This document shows positions 10,708 to 18,900 of a DNA stretch of 22,225 nt, in pieces. The first letter of the stretch is position 1. Each line of letters starts with the position of its first letter. Origin of the DNA: Rodentolepis nana. Taxonomy: Eukaryota > Platyhelminthes > Cestoda > Cyclophyllidea > Hymenolepididae. The stretch covers positions 1 to 22,225 of the forward strand of contig UZAE01000497.1 in assembly GCA_900617975.1 (NCBI GenBank). Direction: 5' to 3'. The position numbers and the translations under genes were made by a program. Under the pieces are notes generated by a model that searched no databases, had not been told where the DNA came from, and was given only the letters and a program-made list of their open reading frames with translations.

Positions 10708-10930
10708 CAGCATTCAGTGATTGAAATGACACTGGTCAATTATGCAAACTAGGCATTTCGGTGGTAGGCCGCTTTTTCTTTGGAAATAATGCTGAGTATA
10801 AGCCTTCTAATCACTGTTCTCCATTGTTGGGATCTTATCTTCCAACTGCGCTTTAGTTGACGTCAAAATAGGTGCATTTGTTCTCGTATCTTGGTGACCA
10901 TATCTGGAAAAATCTATGTAGCAAGGGAAT

Positions 10931-10940
10931 GGGGGGGGGG
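10931..10940 (+). repeat. Poly-G tract (10 nt)
   Basis: A run of 10 G, part of a cluster of mononucleotide G tracts in this intergenic stretch. Confidence 0.9.
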
Positions 10941-11004
10941 TCAATCCTTTTGGTAGGGAGGTAGTGGGAGCAGTAATCGGTTCCTGACCCGATATATTAG
11001 GTAG

Positions 11005-11010
11005 AATAAA
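11005..11010 (+). terminator. Candidate distal polyadenylation signal
   Basis: A canonical AATAAA about 1.5 kb after the stop of the TIR gene. It is the first one seen on this strand after that gene, but the distance makes its use uncertain. Confidence 0.25.
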
Positions 11011-11493
11011 GATGCTTTGAATTTGGAACCCGATTAATCAAAAAATTATCAATGGCAAGATTTATTCGTAAGGCAGAGGCGGTTGGGACGAATAAACAAT
11101 GAAATAATTCCAGGAGAGCGAAATTTGGTTCACTGAAATGACGCCCTCAAGTGGTTGACATGAAATTCCCATCTTGTAAATCCATTTATTGATTATCTCA
11201 TCATTGGGGGCAAAATTTTGGTTTTTTAAGCCTTTTCCCACTGGCGTAGGAGAATCGATTATCGGATTGCAGTCATTCACAAGAGTATTATTAGTTCATG
11301 GAAATTGAATAAATTTCGTTCATCTACTCGAAGGAATGTCCGAGATGGAGCTTGGTGCGAGCCTGCGTTTTGCCCACTCAGAACACTCAAATAACTAGAG
11401 CCTAGTGACTACCTAACGAAAATTGGCCTCTGGACATGGACACCGCGTTTGACACAATATGGAACCAATTAATTCGACTGGAGACCACGGGGT

Positions 11494-11506
11494 GGGGGGG
11501 GGGGGG
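11494..11506 (+). repeat. Poly-G tract (13 nt)
   Basis: A run of 13 G followed by a G-rich stretch (TGGTGGAGGATGGAGGGGTG) to about 11527. Confidence 0.9.
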
Positions 11507-12018
11507 TGGTGGAGGATGGAGGGGTGAGGTGAATGAAGCGCGTCATTACAATTGAATATTGACATTACAAAGCCGGAAACATTTGAACCGTTTTCTAAAT
11601 GGTAAATTTCTGAGCCAACTAACGAAGCATCTAATCTTTGGTACCACTTGAGAGTGCGAAATATTTAAGTTAATCCCTCCCCCCATCCCCAATGCATTAA
11701 ATTTTCAAAAGTACCTTTCTCCTTAATAGTGCTTGTATTTCCAAAATGACCTTCTGTTGACGTCGCCAGTGTTGCTCTTCGGGGTTCCACTTTTGGTTAC
11801 CCACTTTTTAATTTCTAAATTACAATTGAAGAGTGAAGATTGCTTTAGCTTCCGATTGATTAGTGGTACCAGTTTATGAATTGATTATTTTGCCATAATT
11901 CACAAATTTTTCGACACCTCTAAAGCAATTCACATTGAAGCTAAATTATTGTAAGCAGACATAAGCAAATGGTGAATACAATCCATCAACCCTTAATCCG
12001 AATTATTGATTTTTAAAC

Positions 12019-12341
12019 TTATTTATAACAACTGGCAGGCGTTTTGATATTTATCATTAGCACTTTAGTTGACTTCGGACTTCACAGAGGGGAGGAGGAA
12101 CATCAAAATGAGAAGAATTCGAGAGGGAGAACAGAAGAGTGATTCACAGATGTAAAAGAAACAGACAGACACAAAGGCTCAGAAAGGGTGAGATGAGTAC
12201 TTTGGTAGGGGTCGAATATGACATACAGTGGGGTGATGGTAGTTTGAAATCAGAAGTCAACTGCCGGTTGATAGACATTTTTGCCGTATGAATATACGTT
12301 GCCCAGGTGCACCACGAGGAGGTAAGTCTATCTCACACCCC
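12019..12341 (-). repeat. SINE-like retroposon, copy 3, full length
   Basis: A full-length member (323 bp) in minus orientation, bounded by a perfect 13-bp target-site duplication TTGATTTTTAAAC (12006-12018 and 12342-12354). In plus-strand order it opens with TTATTTATAACAACTGGCAGG and closes with GTCTATCTCACACCCC, the complement of the family's GGGGTGTG start. The exact duplication suggests a fairly recent insertion. Confidence 0.92.
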
Positions 12342-12856
12342 TTGATTTTTAAACCAAAAGACATTGTTTGCCAAATCATAAGGAGATCACGAAGTCTCAC
12401 CTTTCTTAACCAATGAATCTACGCTCTGATTCAATCCCCATGGAAGATAGGAATCGATAATTCTTTTGAAAATGACTTATAATGCTAGTTAGTATTAAGT
12501 TATCATTCATAAATTCCTCAGACTTTGATTGAAATCGTAAGTGAGGGACTTCCACCTTCTTATTAACTGAAAATACTGCACGCAACACTAGTGGCCCAAT
12601 TAAAACCTTGGCTCCGAGGTCACGAATCATCAAGCTCCTTAATATGCATTTTAATGACTGATTTTAAGGTGAAATTGAAAGGTTGAATTTCAAACACAAA
12701 CTGAAAGGATATTTCAAGTGTTTAATTGCGAAGGAGTTATGTTGTGTCTGATACTGCATTATGGTACTTATAGTTGGAAAAACGCAGCAAATTCGGTTTA
12801 TTTTCGACTGACTTGAGTCTTTAAAAAAAAATTTGCTCTCAACTATGTTTATTTAA
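12342..12856. other. Intergenic, no gene seen
   Basis: AT-rich DNA between SINE copy 3 and a MITE. A 75-codon minus-strand frame at 12406-12633 has no domain I recognise and no splice context, so I do not call it a gene. Confidence 0.35.
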
Positions 12857-13080
12857 CCCTTTAACGCATGAATTATTCTTTTTTGGTGAAAAATGCACCC
12901 AACCGCACTCACGCGTGCCTCACAGTTGTAGGCTGATGCCGCCGACGTGATGAGATTGGTGGTGTATCAGACGAGAGGCTATAGACACGCATTGGACATG
13001 CATCAAACGGTAAGAACACCATCAGTCAAGAGTCCAGTATTTTGAAAGAGAACCTTACGGCCCTAAGGGCATTAAAGGGT
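12857..13080. mobile_element. piggyBac-type MITE
   Basis: The left end CCCTTTAACGC (12857-12867) is an inverted match, 10 of 11 bases, to the right end GCATTAAAGGG (13069-13079). The element is about 223 bp. TTAA lies directly before the left end (12853-12856) and again one base after the right end (13081-13084). CCCTTT-type ends inserted at TTAA are the hallmark of piggyBac elements. There is no transposase frame inside, so it would be non-autonomous. The interior is GC-richer than its surroundings (GCCGCCGACGTG, ACTCACGCGTG). The extra T at the right junction is an imperfection. Confidence 0.6.
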
Positions 13081-13314
13081 TTAATGTGCGCGGAGAAAGA
13101 GTGAATTGGGCACGTGAATTGGGTTTGTAATCAAATTAACGTGTGTGGTAAACAATAACTGGCCAACAGTTGACAATATCAAATTGGCATAGTTGCATAT
13201 CACAAATCTTTATTTGGTATGTTAACCTCTCTGCCTGGTGCAACTGCTTCATATACTATTTGACATGCTTCGCTATTTGCCAATGCAATATAATCTCCTT
13301 ATCTTTGGGTAAAC

Positions 13315-13674
13315 GGGGTGTGCGATAGACTTGCCTTCACGTGGTGCACCCTGGGCAATATATACTCATACGGCAAAAAGTCTATTAACCGGTAATTGTC
13401 TTCTGACTTCAAGCTACCACGACCCCCCTGGTTGTCATATTCGACCCATTTCACAGTACTCACCTTACCTTTTTTCTACCTTAGTGTCTCTCTGAGTACT
13501 CACCTTACCTTTTTTCTACCTTAGTGTCTCTCTCTTTTACATCATTGAAACACTCTTTTGTTCCCCCCCCCTCTCGAATTTTTTTCCCTTCGATGTTCCA
13601 TCTCCTTTGTGAGGCCTGAAGTCACTTAAAGGGCTAATGAAACTAGCAAAATGCCTGCCATTTGATATAAATAA
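13315..13674 (+). repeat. SINE-like retroposon, copy 4, full length with internal duplication
   Basis: A plus-orientation member running from GGGGTGTGCGATAGACTT to a short ATAAAT-type tail. It is flanked by a near-perfect target-site duplication, ATCTTTGGGTAAAC (13301-13314) versus ATCTTTGGGTAAGC (13675-13688), one mismatch in 14. It is longer than its relatives because a 40-bp internal segment is tandemly repeated (13455-13494 and 13495-13534). Confidence 0.9.
13455..13534 (+). repeat. 40-bp tandem duplication inside SINE copy 4
   Basis: Two exact adjacent 40-bp units, each beginning AGTACTCACCTTACC and ending GTGTCTCTCT plus one base. The other copies have a single unit, so the duplication arose in or just before this insertion. 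Confidence 0.9.
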
Positions 13675-13688
13675 ATCTTTGGGTAAGC

Positions 13689-14285
13689 ACCATCCACCGA
13701 ATTTCTCATATTGATTTATATGTCTCAATCAAAGCTTGTTCACTTAACATACTTTATCGCCACCTCTTGGTATCTGGTCCTCTCACAATAAACTCCACTT
13801 ACCACTGTCTTACCTCCTTCCCACCCTGGTGTGTGATGAAGATAGGTAGCAATAAAGGGCAATAGCTTGTCTGTTATCTACAGATTTCGAAGAAGAGATA
13901 TACTGGCTATCCACCTCTTAAGCACCTACGATTTTTTAGAGCAGAAATCCGGAAAAAGGCGATGTGAATTTAAATACGCCATTTTTGTTCATATTTTAAT
14001 AATTCCTAAAGAAATGTGGGAAAAAAATCTTGTTACTTCAAAGGCCGTTAAAGCATTGGATATATATTTAGCCGGAAGACTTGGTCAGTAGGAAATTTAT
14101 AAGAACTAGATAAGGATATTTTCAGTACCCCCCCCCCCGGTGAGCTCGCAGGCTTCAAACCTCATGACCCCAATTAGCGATCATTGGCTTCTCATTGCCG
14201 TTCCTGTGCTTGAGAAGTCATAATACTTAATGACTAATCAGGCGGGCCAACATTTGCTATATCTTCTATCCTATGCTAGAGAATT
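13689..14285. other. Spacer between SINE copies 4 and 5
   Basis: No convincing gene. A plus-strand frame at 13867-14091 has no recognisable domain. A C11 run is at 14128-14138. Confidence 0.35.
14128..14138 (+). repeat. Poly-C tract (11 nt)
   Basis: A run of 11 C between SINE copies 4 and 5, followed by GGTGAGCTCGCAGG. Confidence 0.9.
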
Positions 14286-14610
14286 GGGGTGTGCGATAGA
14301 CTTACCTCCACGTGGTGCACCCTGGGCAACGTATACTCATGCGACAGAAAAGTCTATTAATCGGCAGTTGACTTCTCACTTCAAACAGCCATCAAGCCCA
14401 CTCTATGTCATATTCGACACCTCCACAGTACTCATCTTACCCTTTCTGAGCCTTTCTGTGTCTTTTACATCTGCGAATCACTCTTGTATTCCCCCTCCTG
14501 AATTCTTCTCATTTTGATGTTCCTCCACCCCTCTGTAAAGCCTGAAGTCAACTAAAGGGCCAATGGTAACTATCAAAACCCCTGCCATTTGTTATAAATA
14601 AATAAATAAA
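14286..14610 (+). repeat. SINE-like retroposon, copy 5, full length, reference copy
   Basis: The cleanest copy, 325 bp. It starts GGGGTGTGCGATAGACTTAC and ends in TATAAATAAATAAATAAA. It is flanked by a perfect 12-bp duplication TGCTAGAGAATT (14274-14285 and 14611-14622), or 13 bp if the preceding A is counted. Inside, the segment at 14366-14386 (AGTTGACTTCTCACTTCAAAC) is an imperfect inverted repeat of 14534-14555 (around GCCTGAAGTCAACTAAAG), so part of the element can fold back. The motif ATTCGAC at about 14411-14417 loosely resembles a Pol III B box but lies too far from the start for a normal tRNA-type promoter. The element lies about 270 bases beyond the stop of the convergent tandem-C2 gene. 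SINE class is inferred from size, tail, duplication and lack of a real ORF. Confidence 0.92.
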
Positions 14611-14878
14611 TGCTAGAGAATTTACTGCATTAGTAAATTGGAGTCATTTGTGGTTAGTGTTTTCTTCCAAGGACAGTTTACTAATAAGTAGCATCTGCGC
14701 TGAATGAAACAGAGCCAAATCGCAAATATTATAAAAAAAACATGCAAAAAAACCATTTCATCCAAAAACATATATATTTAAAGTAGGAAGAAAAATTAGT
14801 TGATTTGCTCAGGTTAATCAAAAGCACTCGTGAAATATTTAAACAAAGGGAGGAAAGAAAAACACTAATCGAATGCGT
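14611..14878. other. Likely 3' UTR of the minus-strand tandem-C2 gene
   Basis: AT-rich sequence following the stop codon of the tandem-C2 gene on the minus strand. I see no perfect AATAAA on that strand here; AATATA-type variants occur near 14770. The 3' end is therefore unplaced. Confidence 0.3.
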
Positions 14879-15969
14879 CTAGTTGTAGACTTCCATGTGC
14901 TTCTGACATTCCGGATAGACAACACGAATGAGATTGTCAGGTTCGGGGTCCACATCCTTCGGGTTGTAAATGAATTTCTGCGGAATCTAAAGAGAAGAAA
15001 GACCCAAATGTAGTGAATTGGCTAGATACTTCGGAATCAACAGAGAGAGGGGTTGGGGGGAGGGGGGGTTTCATGACAAACCATGGAGCAATATTGTTGT
15101 ACGATGGCGGTGCAATAAGCTTCATCACGACACAAATTGATTCTTGATCCTGGAATTATGCCCATTCCAATCACTTTCTTTCCACATCTCTTTTTTTCAA
15201 GCACAGTAAAGAGTAGGTGTCCACCACGAATGTCAGCTGATAGAAAATGAAATTTTTTTGTGTATTAGTGAATCATCTGGTTAATTTTACGAATCTGACC
15301 CTTCCCCAGGGGTGAGTAATGCTAATATGATCAACTTACCTTGTACGAGTTTGGAGAATACGAGTTCCTGATTGAAATAGGGGTTGCATCCGTACTTTTT
15401 ACCGGTTTTACGCTCTAGTCTTCGGCCATCAGCAGTGTAAAGGACGCATTTAACCTACATATAATGCAAAACTAGAGTGGAAACGTTTTTAAAAGTGTAG
15501 CATTCAAAATTATCAGCACCTAAACCGAATATTATGCGAAACCGATCTGCTTTGCTCTAATTTGGCAGATTCCGTTCATTTATTAAACAGATGATTATAA
15601 TTTGAAAATATTTTATTGTTTCCTTGAATGATTATTCGTAATCGAGTACCAAATTCTGGCCTTCTTAAGAAACATGTCAGCAAGGTAAGCGCTATCCCAC
15701 TAGTACACAATCACGCTAGCTTTTGATAAGTTGACACTATTCTCTCAAGGCAGATAATTACAGTAATTCAATTTATCTATTGACGTCAACTTTATTGGCA
15801 TAATCTAAAATTACTTACAATTGACAATAACAAATGCCAAAACAGTCTAGTCACGCAAATTACTTACAAAATGAGGTAATTTATCATCCACAATTCCAAG
15901 ATTTCTAATGAAGACAGTAAGTTTTTGTTGACGAACGTCGTGTTGAATGTTTGAGCGCAGTATCATGGT
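14879..15969 (-). other. Exons for second C2 domain and C-terminal tail
   Basis: Four exons: 15868-15969 (opening strand TMILRSNIQHD then QQKLTVFIRNLG), 15340-15454 (VKCVLYTADGRRLE, then GCNPYFNQELVFSKLVQ, the classical NPxFN-E-F segment of C2 domains), 15082-15236 (GGHLLFTVLEKKRCGKKVIG) and 14879-14986 (tail, IPQKFIYNPKDVDPEP to MEVYN). Phases are 0, 0, 1, 0 at their starts. The loop after LLFTVLE carries K and R where Ca2+-binding C2 domains carry Asp. The domain aligns along its length with the first C2 domain of the same protein. Confidence 0.85.
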
Positions 15970-18900
15970 CTTGAGATGACACAAAAATTTGAGTTTATTT
16001 CATTGCAATTTTAGGAATTAATCGGGTTATTTTGTGAAAAATAGTTGCTACTTACACACTCATCAATAGAGGATTCAGCTGCAATTAGGTAATACACACT
16101 GGGTCAAATAATTAATGTCACTTTGAAGAGGGAAATATGCATGAAATCGATGTGCTTACTGTCTCCAACAACAACTACTTGATTTTGATTGGTTCCTATA
16201 CAATAAAGTAAAATTAATTGTCAGTTGATGTTTTCAATAAATATGTAATTAAAGCTAAAATGAGCTAATTTGGAAGTTCTTAGTTTAAAAAACGGCCTAT
16301 CTGACTGCTGTGCGAATGGACCAGCCATTACTGGAGCTGGTGGTTAATTTATTTTCAGCGAGAAATCTCGTGGAAACTATATTTTGAGCATTGAAGTGTA
16401 CTCAAAAAGTTTTAGATTTACTTTTCAGCTTTATTAAAGTTTCATTTTGGAAATATAGTGTATCACTCACCACAGCAACTATCACCTAAAAAGGGGATAG
16501 AATAATAAAGACAAGCCCAAATAAAAACAGCATAAAAATGAATTCATGATTAATAAGGGGAGAAAAAATAAACAAATAAATAAATATTGTGAAGTTTAAG
16601 TCATTTACAGGTTTCGGTTTTGCATTTCTTGCTCTCTAGAAACAGAGGAAAAAAAATTCCTTCAATTATGCTCGTGCCTAGTATTACTATGATTGGTAAT
16701 AATTATGTGGACTTGCCTGACAGTGTCGATGCTTTGCAGGGATCAACTTGAACAATCTCATCTAAAATATGAATTTAAATGATATTGTAAAAATAGCTAA
16801 TTTACTACTTACATCAACGTTTTAGTAATGAAGGTAAATTTAGCGCGAATAAGTGAATTAGCTATCTTACATATGGTTATATCTGAATCTAAAAAAAGGA
16901 AATTAATACATAGAATTATTCATAGAGGATTCCATTCTTAAAGTGTCATTGTTTTTTTAAATTTTTATCCTTAGTCTCAACTATTATTTGACACAGTTGG
17001 CACAATTATCAATAATAATTAAGGGAGTTGGTAGAATTCGAGTTTTTCACCAAAGTGGATGTTTCAACACACCATCCATCTACCCAAGATGGGTGTGCAG
17101 AAATCAACTTTCGTAGATGAGGTTGGGTTGACTAATTGCTATGGCCCTATCTAAATCAATAATCGAATCGAGTATCATGATTGTAATTTGTAGCGTTATT
17201 GATCTAAAGGCCAACAGAGTACAACTGCAGTATTTAATATGCAGTTCTTTTAAATAATAAATAATAATATTTTAGTAAACAGTTGATTTACCACCAGAAG
17301 AAGAAGATGAAGAAGATGATATGCTAATTGAGTCACAATCTGAGTGCGAATAGGCTAGAAATTACAATTCGAAATATCATAAACATTTTGTGATTTTTCA
17401 TTTTAACAAAATCAAACTTAAGCAATCTTTTAAAGCAATTATAATTATTAAAAATAATTTTGAACGGTACCTCGTTTTCTTCCAAGCCCATTAACAATTT
17501 CGTCTAAAATTTAAATAATTCCCATGAAATGTTTGAAAAAAATAAAACTCACACAACTGATTTATCCTGAAAGCCAAAAAACTCACATAGTACTGTTCCT
17601 GAATCGTCTAAAATTTGAAAAAATTACAAAAATATAAAAAGTTTGATTTTATTAAAACAATCGGGAGTATAAAAGGGCAAAAATTTGTACTTAAAATATT
17701 AACTGCTTTTACTTTAAGCTCTTCAAATGTACTGAGTTAAAATCAATTTAAATCCTGGTGACTTGGAAAGTACTTTAATTAAACGGACGTGTTGAAAGAA
17801 AATTTAATTATTGTTATGTATTATCAATATATATTTTCAAATTTACCGGTATGGTGACATCTTGATCCAGAAGATACTGAGTAGGAGTCTGGATAAACAA
17901 AGCAGTAAATAAAAATTCGGATAATTAAATTCTTTTTTAAAATGTTAAATAACATTGACCTACATGATGACCCGTGTTCTTGAAAGCACTCACATTCACC
18001 TCAATTATACAAATTGAATAAGACAATTATAAAATTCTAATAACACTTGATAATAGGCTTTGGTAGTTATTAAGCAAAAAAATAGTGAACAAAGTTAGTC
18101 ACGGTTCTAATTTAAACTTACGATTAGAGTGTATTTCACAATTCTGATCTTAAAGTTGATTGAATATGAAAAATATATCTATTTCTCAAAGTAGAATTAC
18201 CATATTAACAAGTTGGTACATTAAAATGCGTCTTGTTGACTGAACTTTTCAACAAAAATGAGTGCTTCTTACTTACCTTGCTCACACACGACAGTGTTCG
18301 TTGGACAGCACACACTCGATTCTAAAAGGGAAATTACCTTAGTTGAGTGCTAAGCAAATGTGCACCAATACAATTTCATCAGGTTAAAAGGTTAGTCAAT
18401 TTTCTGCTTACTTCCTGGACAAGTGGAGGGTGTTCGTGATACTCCTCCCGTCCTACAGGCTCCATCGACTAGATCTATTAAAATTTTCGAAAAAGACGAA
18501 ATTGTAAAAAATTATTGATTGATTAAGTTAAAACAATTAGTCGAATGAAAGAGGTGAAATGTTGACGATAGGAGAACAACTTAATTTCTTGTTGGTGCCA
18601 AACAAATAAGCCTTGACCAAATCGTAATAATACGAGTAGGATAAAATTTTTGATGAAAATTAGCTCAGTATTGAGGAAGCAGATAGTATTGAATGAATAG
18701 CGTTTATCGAGGCCTATTGGCCACTAGCATAAAGCCTAGTCATTAGAGAGCAATTAGTACTGCTCTAGGTCAAATATTTTATTGAATGTTGGTTTTCTGA
18801 GAGGTGTCTACAGCCACGGCTGTACTTGCCCCCCAAACGCGATCCATAGAATGGAGCACCTTCCAGGTTGGTTGAGAGCGCATGTGATCCCCTAGTTAAA

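Larger units (their letters stand above)
9491..12018. other. 3' UTR and intergenic DNA
   Basis: Directly after the TIR gene the plus strand is pyrimidine-rich for about 500 bases, which suits a 3' UTR. The first canonical AATAAA I see downstream is at 11005-11010, and an earlier non-canonical site is possible. A near-palindrome built on GATCGATTGATTGATCGATC lies at about 10198-10217. No open frame here has a recognisable domain. Several poly-G tracts are listed separately. Confidence 0.4.

Noticed and set aside
12406..12633. 75-codon minus-strand frame
   Set aside because: No recognisable domain, and no exon partners nearby.
13867..14091. Plus-strand open frame behind a TATCTACAG acceptor-like site
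   Set aside because: No domain and no upstream exon to join; it lies between two SINE copies and is probably chance.
14405..14420. Pol III B-box-like motif in the SINE
   Set aside because: It is about 125 bases from the element start with no convincing A box, so a tRNA origin is not supported.
16800..16830. Strong GTAAGT donor on the minus strand at about 16812
   Set aside because: There is no AG acceptor close upstream, and a 6-nt exon there would contain TGA in phase.
17553..17566. Possible 14-nt micro-exon on the minus strand (TTTCAG acceptor, GTGAGT donor)
   Set aside because: It is not a multiple of three and has TAA in the cassette's phase. It might be a poison exon, but there is no support for that.
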